A DNA stretch of 31,414 nt, from the NCBI GenBank assembly GCA_025934335.1, contig JAICYG010000006.1, forward strand, positions 1 through 31,414. Reading direction: 5' to 3'. The notes below the pieces were generated by a model. That model did no database searches, was not told the origin of the DNA, and saw nothing but the letters and a program-made list of their open reading frames with translations. How positions within the stretch are numbered: the stretch's first letter is position 1; each line of letters begins with the position of its first letter. The stretch comes from Thermoleophilia bacterium. GTDB lineage: Bacteria > Actinomycetota > Thermoleophilia > Gaiellales > Gaiellaceae. This document shows, piece after piece, positions 16,544 through 24,384 of the stretch. A program made the position numbers and the translations under genes.

Positions 16544-19079
16544 CCTCGCGGCGCTCGCCGTTCTCGCCGCCCTGTTCGCGTTCGGAGCGCTCGCGGTCTC
16601 GGCGGGCGGGCGCGAGGGAACGTCCGGCACCGGGACCGGCAGCTGGCGCGGGCTGGTCGGCGGTGCGCGCGCGCAGGTGCCGCTCGGTCAGCGCATGATC
16701 GTCGTGCTCTCGACACCCTCGGTCGCGCAGCGGCTCCGCCAGGCGCACTACGCGACCGAGGCGCAGGAGCGCGCCTGGTGGGCATCGGCGTACGCGGCGC
16801 AGAAGCAGGTGCTCCTGAAGCTCGCCGGCCTGGGCATCACGGTGCGTCCCGACTACAGCTACTACCGCGTGCTCGACGGCTTCAGCGCCGCGCTCGACCC
16901 GCGTGCGGTCAGCCTGCTCGAGCAGATGCCGGAGGTCGCCGGGATCTACCCCGTACGCGCCGCCTTCCCGGCATCGGTGTCCGAGCAGATTCTCTCGCAG
17001 AAGGAGTTCGCCTCCGCGAGCGGGCATCGACCGGACGCCGGGCTGCCCGGCTTCGACGGACACGGGGTCACGATCGCGCTGCTCGACACGGGCGTCGACC
17101 TGACGCATCCGTACCTCGCCGGTCGCGTGCTGCCGGGCATCGACGTGCTGGGACAGGAGACCGCCGCCGGCGTTCGGTCGAACCCCCAGAACCCGGGGCA
17201 GCGTGAAGACCACGGTACGGAGCTCGCCGGGATCCTCGTCGGCCGCGGCGGCCCGGCGGGGTTGCACGGCGTCGCGCCCGGCGCGACGATCCTGCCGATC
17301 CGCGTCGCCGGCTGGCAGCAGGCTTCCGACGGCGGCTACGTCGTCTATTCGCGCAGCGACCAGTTGATCGCGGGACTCGACCGGGCGGTCGACCCGAACG
17401 GCGACGGCGACACGCACGATGCCGTCCGGGTGGCGCTGGTGGGCGTCGCGGAGCCGTATGCCGCATTCACCGACGGTCCCGAGGCACTGGCCGTGCAGGG
17501 CGCGCTCGACCTGAACACGCTCGTCGTCGCGCCGGCCGGGAACGACGGCGACGCCGGCCCCGCCTTCGGCTCCGTCGCCGGGCCGGCCGGAGCGCCCGCC
17601 GCGCTCGCCGTCGCGGCCACCGACTCGCGCAGCGCGACGCCGAAGGTTCGTGTCGTCCTGCGGCGCGGCCTCGACGTGATCCTCGACGAGCGGCTGCCGC
17701 TCGTCGGCCCCGTCGCGCCGGACCGCGCGCGCACGCTGCGCGTGGCGGTGCCGAGGTCGACACGCGGCCTCACGGGAGCCTCGAGCGCCGACTACTTCGA
17801 CGCCCATGGGCTCAGCCTCGTCGCCGGGCGCGCGGTCGTCGTGCCTGCCGGCGCCGACCCGGCCGACACGGTGGTCGCCGCGTCACGCGCCGGCGCCGCC
17901 GCCGTGGTGCTCTACGGCCAAGCGCTGCCCGCGGGCTCGCTCAATCTCTCCGAGGACGCGACCGCGCCGGCAGTCGTCGTGCCGACCGCCGCAGCCGTCG
18001 AGCTACTCGCCGCCCGTCGCGCCGGCATCGACGTCGGCATCGCGATCGGCGCCGCGCACGACGGCACGAACCCGGAGCGTGGCGTCGCGACCGGCTTCTC
18101 ATCCCGGGGCCTCGCCTACGACAGCGGCGTCAAGCCGAACATCGCCGCGCCGGGCGTCGCCGTCGCCACCTCCGAGCCGGGGCAGGCGTCCGACGGCTCA
18201 GCGCTCTACGGCACGGTCAACGGCACGAGTGCCGCGGCTGCGATCGTCGCCGGCGCCGCCGCGCTGCTCGCGCAGATGAGACCCGACCTCGACGGCGGAG
18301 CCGTCGGCAGCCTGCTCGCGGGTTACGCGCAACGCGGCCGGGCCGAACCGGTGTCGGTCGGCGGCGGCGTGCTCAGGCTCGGAGCCTCTGCGTCCGCCGA
18401 GGTCGCAGCGGAGCCGATGTCGCTCGGGTTCGGCGTCTGGCAGGGCCCGCACTGGCACGCGACGCGCGTGCTGACGCTGCGCAACGTCTCGAGCCGTCGC
18501 CTGACCCTCTCGCTGGCGGCGGTCCCGGACGGCGCCACCGCCTCGCTGCGCTTCCGCATCGTTCCCGACCGCGTCACGGTGCGCGCCGGTCGCGCGCGGC
18601 GCGTCAAGGTGACGCTGACGGCACCGGAGGCACCGCAGGTCCGCCTCGTCACCGGCTCGATCGTCGCCTCCGCGACCGGCACCCAGACGCTGCGCGTCCC
18701 CTGGGCGCTCCTCTTCGGCGAGACGCAGGGGAAGCTGATCGGCAGCGCGGCGATCAGCCGTGCATCGTTCCCGGCCTCCGACACCGACCCCGCGATCCTG
18801 ACCGTGCAGGCAGGCGCGCTCGTGCGCGACGGTGGCATCCAGATCCAGCCCGTGCGCCGCCTCGACATCCTCCTCTACAGCGCGAGCGGCAAGTTTCTGG
18901 GCGTGATGGCGCGTCTGCGCGACCTGCTGCCGGGCTCGTACAGCTTCGGCATCACGGGACGCGGCCCGACGAGTGCACGCCTGGCGGCGGGAGCCTACGA
19001 GCTGCGGCTCGCGGCCTGGCCGACGCTGCCGCTCGACGCGAAGCCGGTACGCGCGCAGGTCAAGTTCCGGCTCGAATAG
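16524..19079 (+). CDS. Secreted S8 family serine protease (subtilisin-like) with PA domain
   Basis: The 851-residue protein has a signal peptide (residues 1-28, hydrophobic LAALAVLAALFAFGALAV), then a region at about 50-160 like an I9 propeptide (QMIVVLST-type start and VLDGFSAAL near 117-124). The catalytic triad is D188 (ALLDTGVD), H230 (EDHGTELAG) and S569 (NGTSAAAAIVAG), with oxyanion N340 (APAGNDGD). A PA-like insertion lies at roughly 430-510 (VVLYGQALP). The final 230 residues are beta-rich, like Fn3-type domains of cell-wall-associated subtilases. No anchoring signal or C-terminal helix is seen. It begins 20 bases inside tsaD, so it is transcribed with the t6A operon. The TAG stop is part of a possible gdhA promoter. 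Confidence 0.92.
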   Translation: MRAPPRNLAALAVLAALFAFGALAVSAGGREGTSGTGTGSWRGLVGGARAQVPLGQRMIVVLSTPSVAQRLRQAHYATEAQERAWWASAYAAQKQVLLKLAGLGITVRPDYSYYRVLDGFSAALDPRAVSLLEQMPEVAGIYPVRAAFPASVSEQILSQKEFASASGHRPDAGLPGFDGHGVTIALLDTGVDLTHPYLAGRVLPGIDVLGQETAAGVRSNPQNPGQREDHGTELAGILVGRGGPAGLHGVAPGATILPIRVAGWQQASDGGYVVYSRSDQLIAGLDRAVDPNGDGDTHDAVRVALVGVAEPYAAFTDGPEALAVQGALDLNTLVVAPAGNDGDAGPAFGSVAGPAGAPAALAVAATDSRSATPKVRVVLRRGLDVILDERLPLVGPVAPDRARTLRVAVPRSTRGLTGASSADYFDAHGLSLVAGRAVVVPAGADPADTVVAASRAGAAAVVLYGQALPAGSLNLSEDATAPAVVVPTAAAVELLAARRAGIDVGIAIGAAHDGTNPERGVATGFSSRGLAYDSGVKPNIAAPGVAVATSEPGQASDGSALYGTVNGTSAAAAIVAGAAALLAQMRPDLDGGAVGSLLAGYAQRGRAEPVSVGGGVLRLGASASAEVAAEPMSLGFGVWQGPHWHATRVLTLRNVSSRRLTLSLAAVPDGATASLRFRIVPDRVTVRAGRARRVKVTLTAPEAPQVRLVTGSIVASATGTQTLRVPWALLFGETQGKLIGSAAISRASFPASDTDPAILTVQAGALVRDGGIQIQPVRRLDILLYSASGKFLGVMARLRDLLPGSYSFGITGRGPTSARLAAGAYELRLAAWPTLPLDAKPVRAQVKFRLE

Positions 19080-19082
19080 CAT
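19077..19082 (+). promoter_or_regulatory. Possible -10 element of gdhA, built on the subtilase stop codon
   Basis: TAGCAT ends 9 bases before the gdhA ATG at 19092. Its TAG is the subtilase stop. The gap TTCCCGCGCG-type sequence has no ribosome binding site. The spacing is the same as for uvrA, 2-3 bases longer than the usual spacing here. Confidence 0.35.
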
Positions 19083-19091
19083 TCCCGCGCG

Positions 19092-20363
19092 ATGGCGACC
19101 GCCGCACCCGAATCGCACCTGCGCGAGAACCCGTACGCGATCGCGAGGCAGCAACTCGCGAACGTCGCCGAGACCTTCGGGCTCGACGACCGTCTCGTCT
19201 CCGTGCTGTCGGAGTGCAAGAAGTCCGTCGAGGTCTCGATCCCGACGACGCTCGACGACGGCAGGGTGCGCGCGTTCACCGGCTACCGCGTCACGCACAA
19301 CATCGCGCGCGGCCCCTCGAAGGGCGGCATCCGCTACCACCCGGCCGTCACCCTCGACGAGATCAAGGCGCTCGCGATGTGGATGACCTGGAAGTGCTCG
19401 CTGATGGGCCTGCCGTTCGGAGGCGCGAAGGGCGGCGTCGTCTGCGATCCCAGATCGTTGTCGCGCAGCGAGCTCCAGCGCATGACGCGCCGGTTCACCT
19501 CCGAGATCATCAACGAGATCGGCCCGGAGAAGGACATCCCGGCGCCGGACGTCGGCACCGACTCGTCGACGATGGCGTGGATGTTCGACACGTACTCGAT
19601 GAACAAGGGCTACTCGGTGCTCGGGGTCGTCACGGGGAAGCCGCTGACCATCGGCGGCTCGCTCGGGCGCGACGCCGCACCCGCGCGGGGTGCGCTCTTC
19701 ACCCTCGAGGCCGCGCTCGGGAAGCAGGGCCGCACGCTCGACGGCCTCGCCGTCGTGGTGCAGGGGTTCGGAAAGGTGGGCTCGCAGTTCGCGTCGATCG
19801 CCGCCGAGCGAGGCGCGAAGATCGTCGGCATCTCCGACTCGAGCGGAGGCGCGCACGACGCGAACGGGATCGATGTCGCGGCGGCACTCGCGCACAAGCG
19901 CGACGGTGGCTCGCTCGCCGACTTCGGCGGCGGCGAGCGGATCACGAACGACGAGCTGCTCGCGCTTCCGTGCGACGCGCTCGTGCCGGCCGCGCTCGAG
20001 CAGGTCGTCAACGAGGACAACGCGGATGCCGTCAGAGCGAGTGTCGTCGTCGAGGCGGCGAACGGCCCGCTGACGCCCGCGGCGGACGACATCCTCGAGG
20101 AGCGCGGCGTGCTGATCCTGCCCGACGTACTCGCGAACGCGGGCGGCGTCGTCGTCTCGTACTTCGAGTGGGTGCAGGGCCTCCAGGAGTACTTCTGGAA
20201 GGAGGACGAGGTGAACGCGCAGCTCAACGAGATCGTTACCCGCGCGTTCGACGAGACGTGGGCGACGCGCTCCGACCGCTCGACTTCCATGCGCCTCGCC
20301 GCCTACGGCGTCGCCGTGCAGCGCGTCGCCGAGGCGACCGTGACGCGTGGCCTTTACCCGTAG
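19092..20363 (+). CDS. gdhA: Glutamate dehydrogenase
   Basis: The 423-residue enzyme interconverts glutamate and 2-oxoglutarate plus ammonia. It has the substrate-site stretch GPSKGGIRYHPAV, the catalytic-lysine block MGLPFGGAKGGVVCDP, the PAPDVGTDSSTMAWMFD region, and the coenzyme site QGFGKVGSQFA, followed by DVLANAGGVVVSYFEWVQ. The size matches the hexameric small-subunit GluDHs of bacteria and archaea. The cofactor cannot be told with confidence; the stretch after QGFGKVGS ends in SDSSGG. The stop overlaps the next gene by 17 bases, so gdhA, the glutaredoxin-like gene and possibly rex form one unit. Confidence 0.96.
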   Translation: MATAAPESHLRENPYAIARQQLANVAETFGLDDRLVSVLSECKKSVEVSIPTTLDDGRVRAFTGYRVTHNIARGPSKGGIRYHPAVTLDEIKALAMWMTWKCSLMGLPFGGAKGGVVCDPRSLSRSELQRMTRRFTSEIINEIGPEKDIPAPDVGTDSSTMAWMFDTYSMNKGYSVLGVVTGKPLTIGGSLGRDAAPARGALFTLEAALGKQGRTLDGLAVVVQGFGKVGSQFASIAAERGAKIVGISDSSGGAHDANGIDVAAALAHKRDGGSLADFGGGERITNDELLALPCDALVPAALEQVVNEDNADAVRASVVVEAANGPLTPAADDILEERGVLILPDVLANAGGVVVSYFEWVQGLQEYFWKEDEVNAQLNEIVTRAFDETWATRSDRSTSMRLAAYGVAVQRVAEATVTRGLYP

Positions 20364-20589
20364 CCGCCGCGTCGTCCTGTTTCACGCGCAGGGCTGCCAC
20401 CTTTGCGACCGTGCCCGGGGTGTCCTCGACCGCGTCGGCGTCCCGTACCAGAGCGTCGACATCACCGGCGCGCCCGAACTCGAGGGGCGCTACCGTGAAT
20501 GGCTGCCGGTCGTCGAGATCGACGGCGAGCGCGCGTTCGTCTACTTCGTCGACGAGGCTGCGCTGCGTCGCAAGCTGTCACAAACGTAA
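20347..20589 (+). CDS. Glutaredoxin-like (DUF836) thiol protein
   Basis: This 80-residue thioredoxin-fold protein has a redox pair CHLC near residues 17-20 (AQGCHLCDRA), then the cis-proline loop WLPVVEIDGERAF. It follows the glutaredoxin-family pattern VVLFHAQGCHLC. In actinobacteria such a gene often sits directly upstream of rex, as here. The GTG at 20347 overlaps gdhA by 17 bases. Its stop (TAA 20587-20589) falls inside the inverted repeat that precedes rex. The electron donor and target are unknown. Confidence 0.85.
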   Translation: MAFTRSRRVVLFHAQGCHLCDRARGVLDRVGVPYQSVDITGAPELEGRYREWLPVVEIDGERAFVYFVDEAALRRKLSQT

Positions 20590-20601
20590 GGGTTTGTGAC
20601 A
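20576..20601. promoter_or_regulatory. 10-bp inverted repeat upstream of rex
   Basis: TGTCACAAAC (20576-20585) and GTTTGTGACA (20592-20601) are perfect complements with a 6-base spacer. The repeat lies over the glutaredoxin-like stop codon and 40 bases before the rex start. The half-sites contain TTGTGA, as in Rex operators, but their order is reversed (TCACAA...TTGTGA instead of TTGTGA...TCACAA). It could be a rex autoregulatory site or a weak terminator. Confidence 0.5.
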
Positions 20602-20628
20602 ACCGGACCGTCGTAGCGGAGCCTCGGG

Positions 20629-20634
20629 CACAAT
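20629..20634 (+). promoter_or_regulatory. Possible -10 element of rex
   Basis: CACAAT ends 6 bases before GTG 20641, the first possible start codon of rex. No Shine-Dalgarno sequence is visible. The spacing agrees with the other leaderless starts. Confidence 0.35.
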
Positions 20635-20640
20635 AGCTTC

Positions 20641-21291
20641 GTGATGTTGCAAAGTCCCGCCGGCAACGGCTCCTCCGATCGGGTCACCGTCGGCGTCGCC
20701 GCCCGCCTCTCCCGGTACCTGCAGGTCCTGACGCAGGCCCAGAAGATGGGCAAGGAGCGCATCTCTTCCCAGGAGATCGCCGACTACACGAACATCAACG
20801 CGACGCAGATCCGCCGCGACCTCTCGAACTTCGGCAAGTTCGGCAAGCGCGGCGTCGGCTACTCGATCGATTCGCTGCTCGGTGAGATCCGGAAGATCCT
20901 CCGCACGCAGGGACAGCACAACATCGCGCTCGTCGGCGCGGGCCGCCTGGGTCAGGCGATCGCGAGCTCGCCGATCTTCGCGGAGCACGGCATCAACATC
21001 GCGGCGGTGTTCGACTCGAGCCCGTCGGTGATCGGCGCCGAGATCGGCGGCATCCTCGTCGAGGACGAGGCGCTGCTGAAGCCGGCCGTGCGTGAGAAGA
21101 ACATCGTGGTCGGCGTTCTCGCCGTCCCCGCCGGTGCCGCCCAGAAGGTGTCCGACGACCTCGTCGACGCCGGCGTTCGCATCATCTTCAACTACTCGGA
21201 GGCGCTCCTCGACGTCCCGGCGGATGTGACGGTGCACACGTCGAACCCCGCCGTCGAGCTTCTTCACGCGCTCTACTTCCACCTGGCGTAG
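20641..21291 (+). CDS. rex: Redox-sensing transcriptional repressor Rex
   Basis: Rex senses the NADH/NAD+ ratio: it binds operators when NAD+ is high and releases them when NADH rises, so it controls respiratory and fermentative genes. The 216-residue protein has a winged-helix domain with ISSQEIADYTNINATQIRRDL and FGKFGKRGVGY (the Rex DNA-binding signature), then the Rossmann domain with LVGAGRLGQAI and VFDSS, and the C-terminal domain-swapping helix (NPAVELLHALYFHLA). The start is GTG 20641 or ATG 20644. A 10-bp inverted repeat lies just upstream. The hemA gene that usually follows in other actinobacteria is replaced here by a glycosyltransferase. Confidence 0.96.
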   Translation: MMLQSPAGNGSSDRVTVGVAARLSRYLQVLTQAQKMGKERISSQEIADYTNINATQIRRDLSNFGKFGKRGVGYSIDSLLGEIRKILRTQGQHNIALVGAGRLGQAIASSPIFAEHGINIAAVFDSSPSVIGAEIGGILVEDEALLKPAVREKNIVVGVLAVPAGAAQKVSDDLVDAGVRIIFNYSEALLDVPADVTVHTSNPAVELLHALYFHLA

Positions 21292-21371
21292 CGGCTCCCC
21301 GGCTCGGCGGCCGTGCGGGCCATGGCTTTCGAGCAGGAACCGTGGCGAGGTTGTGACGGAAGTCCGCAAAG

Positions 21372-21395
21372 CGATGTAGCTGTACAGCTACATCG
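21372..21395. promoter_or_regulatory. 24-base perfect palindrome before the glycosyltransferase gene
   Basis: Left half CGATGTAGCTGT (21372-21383) is followed by its exact reverse complement (21384-21395). As RNA it could fold into a 10-bp stem with a GTAC loop, followed after 6 bases by five T (21402-21406), so it may terminate the rex transcript. As DNA it is a symmetric operator-like site overlapping the expected -35 region of the putative leaderless promoter at 21414-21419. Both readings are compatible. Confidence 0.6.
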
Positions 21396-21413
21396 GCGTC
21401 CTTTTTCGACGGC

Positions 21414-21419
21414 GATACT
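21414..21419 (+). promoter_or_regulatory. -10 element of the glycosyltransferase gene
   Basis: GATACT ends 6 bases before the GTG at 21426 and matches four of six -10 consensus positions. No ribosome binding site precedes the GTG. The 24-base palindrome lies immediately upstream at the position expected for -35. Confidence 0.4.
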
Positions 21420-21425
21420 CCGGCC

Positions 21426-22676
21426 GTGCGAATTCTGGTCTGGCACGGGTACCTGCTCGGCGGGACGGGTTCGAACGTCTACACCCGAGCGCTTGCGCGC
21501 GAGTGGAGCCGGAGCGGCCATGAGGTCGTCGTCGTCTGCCAGGAACGGGCGCCGGAGCAGTACGACCTCGGTGGCGCGCGCGTCGTGAACGTCGACCTCC
21601 CGGGCGAGCTGCTGCCGGTGTTCGTGCTCGACCGCTACGCGGGTCTCGAGCCGAGGCTCCTGCAGGACTTCACGGACGCCGAGAGGGCGGCCTACGTCGA
21701 GGCGAACGCGGCCGCGCTGCGAAACCTGCTGCCCGCCGACCTCGTCTTCGCGAACCATGTGCTGATGGGCGGGCCCGTCGGAGCCATGACCGGGGCGCCG
21801 TTCCGTGTCAAGGCGCACGGCTCCGAGCTCGAGTACTCGATGCGCGGGCGGCCGGAGCTCGAGCGATGGGGCGCCGAAGCGCTTGCCCAGGCGGACGCGA
21901 CCTACGTTGGCTCCGCGCACATCCGCGAGGTGCTCGAGGACGTTGTCAGTCACGTCCACGACGTGTACGAGGTGCCGCCGGGCGTCGACGTCGACGAGTT
22001 CATGCTCGAGGAGCGCGACGAGGCGCTCGCGGCGCTGCTGGAGGAGGCGCGGAGGGACCCGCCGAACCCGGGCAACCGCGAGGAGCGCCTCCCCGACGAC
22101 GGCAACGCGGCGCGCCTCGCGCAGTTCCTCGCAGGGGACGAGCCCACGGTCGTCTACTTCGGGAAGCTGATCGAGCAGAAGGGCGCGCAGGTGCTGCTCG
22201 AAGCGATGCGCGGGATCGACGCGCGCCTTGTCGTCGTCGGCTTCGGGCCGTACCGCGCGACGCTCGAGGCTGCGGCGCCGGGACGCACGCTCTTCACCGG
22301 GCCGCTCGAGCACCGCCACCTCGTGCACCTGCTGCCCCTCGCCGCCGTGACGGTGGTCCCGTCGATCTTCCCGGAAGCGTTCGGGATGGTCGCGGCCGAG
22401 GCGGCGGCCGCGGGGTCGCCGCCGCTCGTCGCGAGACACTCCGGTCTGGCCGAGGTGGCGGCGGGCCTCGAGGCGGCCTACCCCGAGAAGCTCCGCCACC
22501 TCGCATCGTTCGATACGGGAAACGCCGACGACCTGCGCGCGAAGCTGCGCGAGATCCTCGCGTTGTCGCGGGAGGATCACGACGCGTTGCGGCACGCTGG
22601 GCGCCGCACCGTCGTCGAGCGGTGGTCGTGGGCCGGCGTCGCCAGACGCCTGCTCCAGCCGGTGCCGCACGCCTGA
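21426..22676 (+). CDS. GT4-family glycosyltransferase
   Basis: The 416-residue protein has the GT-B fold of family 4 transferases: an N-terminal donor-facing start MRILVWHGYLLGGTGSNVY, then the linker at about 195-220, and a C-terminal nucleotide-sugar domain with VVYFGKLIEQKGAQVLLEA, VVVGFGPY and the signature PEAFGMVAAEAAAAG (E-x7-E). It transfers sugar from an NDP- or phosphate-activated donor; donor and acceptor are unknown. The insertion at about 200-230 (EERDEALAALLEEARRDPPNPG) is charged and not typical of the family. It begins at GTG 21426, directly after the palindrome. Confidence 0.88.
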   Translation: MRILVWHGYLLGGTGSNVYTRALAREWSRSGHEVVVVCQERAPEQYDLGGARVVNVDLPGELLPVFVLDRYAGLEPRLLQDFTDAERAAYVEANAAALRNLLPADLVFANHVLMGGPVGAMTGAPFRVKAHGSELEYSMRGRPELERWGAEALAQADATYVGSAHIREVLEDVVSHVHDVYEVPPGVDVDEFMLEERDEALAALLEEARRDPPNPGNREERLPDDGNAARLAQFLAGDEPTVVYFGKLIEQKGAQVLLEAMRGIDARLVVVGFGPYRATLEAAAPGRTLFTGPLEHRHLVHLLPLAAVTVVPSIFPEAFGMVAAEAAAAGSPPLVARHSGLAEVAAGLEAAYPEKLRHLASFDTGNADDLRAKLREILALSREDHDALRHAGRRTVVERWSWAGVARRLLQPVPHA

Positions 22677-22686
22677 TTCCCGTGGC

Positions 22687-22692
22687 TAGGCT
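22687..22692 (+). promoter_or_regulatory. -10 element of the GCS2-type gene
   Basis: TAGGCT ends 7 bases before ATG 22700; the gap CCGCGGG is not a ribosome binding site. It lies 10 bases after the glycosyltransferase stop, so this gene appears to have its own leaderless promoter. Confidence 0.45.
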
Positions 22693-22699
22693 CCGCGGG

Positions 22700-23908
22700 A
22701 TGGGCGACGAGCAGAGGGGCACCTGGCAGGAGCTGCTGGCGCGGAACCGCGAGGAGTTCGAGTCCGGCACCGACTTCACCGTCGCGGTCGAGGAGGAGTT
22801 CGCGCTCCTCGATCCCGAGACACTCGAGCTGACCGATCGTTTCGAGGAGCTGAAAGCCGCAGCCGACCGCACCGACTTCGCCGAGCACGTCGTCGGCGAG
22901 CTGATCGCGTCCGAGATCGAGGTGCGAACCGGACGCTGTACCGACTTCGCGGAGGCGGCCGCGCGCATGGCGGAGCGGCGCGCACAGATTCACGGGCTTG
23001 CGCGCGAGCGACATATTGCGCTCGGCGCCACCGGCACGCATCCGTGGAGCCGCTGGCAGGACCAGCGGATCATCGACACGCCGCACTACCGCCGGAACGA
23101 CGAGATCCTCCGCTACGTCGTCTGGCGCAACAACACCTTCGGCCTCCACGTGCACGTCGGCATCGCCGGCGCGGAGCGTGCGATCGCCGTGCACGACGTG
23201 CTCCGCAACTTCCTGCCCGAGATCCTCGCCCTGTCCGCGAGCTCGCCGTTCGTCGAGAACGTCAACTCGGGCCTCCACTCGGCGCGAACCGAGATCTTCA
23301 CGCGCATGTTCCCGCGCTGCGGCGTCCCCGACGCGTACGGCAGTTGGCAGGCGTGGGAGGACTACGTCGGGTTCCTCTACCGCACCGGGTCGATCAACGA
23401 GCACACCCAGATCTGGTGGAGCGTGCGCCCACACCTCGCCTACCCGACAGTCGAGATCCGGATCGCCGACGGCCAGCCCGACCTGGCGGAGGCGCAGTCG
23501 CTCGCCGCGTTCTGCCATGCGCTCGCGGCTCGCTGCGCCCGCGCCCACGATGAGCACGAGCCGCTGCCGAACCTGCCGCACCGGCTGGTCGAGGAGAACC
23601 TCTGGCGGGCGATCCGCTACGGCCTCTCCGGCGAGCTGCTCGACTTCGAGCGCGGGGAGCCGGTGCCGGCGCGGGCGCGCCTCGAGCAGCTCCTCGACTG
23701 GGTTGCGCCCGTCGCCGACGAGATCGGCGCGGCGCCCTTCCTGGGCGTCCCCGAGCGGAACGCGGCCGAGCGCCAGATCGCCCGCCACGAGGAGGGCGCG
23801 AGCCTGCGGGAGATCTACGCCGAGCAGGTGCGGGCCGCAGGCGTAGGCTCGACGGAGCCTGCAGGAGCGGAGGCGCCGGCGCGGACGGCGCCGGGAGCGG
23901 GGAGCTGA
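22700..23908 (+). CDS. GCS2/YbdK-type glutamate-cysteine ligase homologue
   Basis: The 402-residue protein belongs to the GCS2 family of carboxylate-amine ligases (YbdK, EgtA). It has the conserved opening TVAVEEEFALLDPETLEL with the acidic metal-binding cluster, GTHPWSRW, the RNNTFGLHVHVGI block with the active-site histidines, SSPFVENVNSGLHSARTEIF, and TVEIRIADGQPDLAEA. Family members form gamma-glutamyl peptide bonds, weakly for cysteine in YbdK. The true substrate is open. A low-complexity tail (STEPAGAEAPARTAPGAGS) lies at the C-terminus. The next small gene follows after 8 bases. Confidence 0.92.
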   Translation: MGDEQRGTWQELLARNREEFESGTDFTVAVEEEFALLDPETLELTDRFEELKAAADRTDFAEHVVGELIASEIEVRTGRCTDFAEAAARMAERRAQIHGLARERHIALGATGTHPWSRWQDQRIIDTPHYRRNDEILRYVVWRNNTFGLHVHVGIAGAERAIAVHDVLRNFLPEILALSASSPFVENVNSGLHSARTEIFTRMFPRCGVPDAYGSWQAWEDYVGFLYRTGSINEHTQIWWSVRPHLAYPTVEIRIADGQPDLAEAQSLAAFCHALAARCARAHDEHEPLPNLPHRLVEENLWRAIRYGLSGELLDFERGEPVPARARLEQLLDWVAPVADEIGAAPFLGVPERNAAERQIARHEEGASLREIYAEQVRAAGVGSTEPAGAEAPARTAPGAGS

Positions 23909-23916
23909 ACCGATCG

Positions 23917-24171
23917 GTGGCTGAGGACGAGCTCCGGCAGCTGCAGGAGCAGCTCGCGGCACTCGCCGTGTCCGACTTCGTCGTCTCGGCCGCCTCGACG
24001 CTCGCGAGCCTCGCCGCCGGCAAGCTGGAGACGGGCGACCTGGCCCAGGCGAAGCAGGCGATCGACGCGCTCGCGAGCCTCCTCCCGCACGTCGAGGGCG
24101 AGCTCGCGGGGGAGCTGAAGGCGGCCCTGACGAGCCTCCAGGTCGCCTTCGCCCAGGCTGCTTCGGCCTAG
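23917..24171 (+). CDS. DUF1844-like small helical protein
   Basis: The 84-residue protein begins with GTG 23917, 8 bases after the GCS2-type stop, so it is likely in the same transcript. It is all helical: a first acidic helix (EDELRQLQEQLAAL), then the segment VSDFVVSAASTLASLAAGKLETGDLAQAKQAIDALASLLP, like the DUF1844 pattern of a hydrophobic helix followed by a paired helix with AxxAIDALxxLL. No enzyme motif or membrane anchor is visible. The function of DUF1844 is unknown. The first Met/Val is the only reasonable start. Confidence 0.65.
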   Translation: MAEDELRQLQEQLAALAVSDFVVSAASTLASLAAGKLETGDLAQAKQAIDALASLLPHVEGELAGELKAALTSLQVAFAQAASA

Positions 24172-24185
24172 AAGCTTGATGCGCA

Positions 24186-24317
24186 TCAGCCGTGGTTCGT
24201 GGTGCCGCCCCAGGCGCGGCGCCATGCCGTCTTGTCGTCCTTACCCAGGCCACCGGCCCGGGCTGCGGACGCCAAGCCTGGCTTGGCCTGGATCAGCCCC
24301 ACGACGATGCCTAACAC
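24186..24317 (-). CDS. Candidate 43-residue small protein, antisense to the gap before hppA
   Basis: This is a candidate short gene in an otherwise empty gap. On the minus strand, GGAGG (24330-24326) is followed after 8 bases by GTG (24317) and 43 codons ending in TGA at 24186. The product opens with a short hydrophobic stretch (LGIVVGLIQ), continues with KPGLASAARAGGLGKDD and ends in KTAWRRAWGGTTNHG. Codon composition by hand is about 86% GC at position 3, 67% at position 1 and 60% at position 2, the coding-type pattern of a high-GC genome. I do not recognise the product. It is divergent from hppA. Confidence 0.45.
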   Translation of the reverse strand: MLGIVVGLIQAKPGLASAARAGGLGKDDKTAWRRAWGGTTNHG

Positions 24318-24364
24318 GCATCAAACCTCCAGGTCCGGCCGCAGCTTGTGATACACAATCTCCC

Positions 24365-24384
24365 GCGCCGAAGCCCTTCGGCGC
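24365..24384. other. Strong hairpin in the hppA leader
   Basis: GCGCCGAAG (24365-24373) pairs with CTTCGGCGC (24376-24384) around a 2-base loop; sterically a GCCC tetraloop with an 8-bp stem is more likely. It ends 25 bases before the hppA ATG, followed by TTGACTTTG and the ribosome binding site. A role as a leader structure or terminator of an upstream transcript is inferred. Confidence 0.45.

Noticed and set aside
20576..20601. Inverted repeat before rex as a plain rho-independent terminator
   Set aside because: The stem is AT-rich for this genome and no T-run follows, so an operator is at least as likely; termination is not excluded.
24346..24358. TTGTG-ATA-CACAA as a Rex or CRP operator upstream of hppA
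   Set aside because: The 13-base spacing is too short for known Rex or CRP/FNR sites; kept only as a loose observation.
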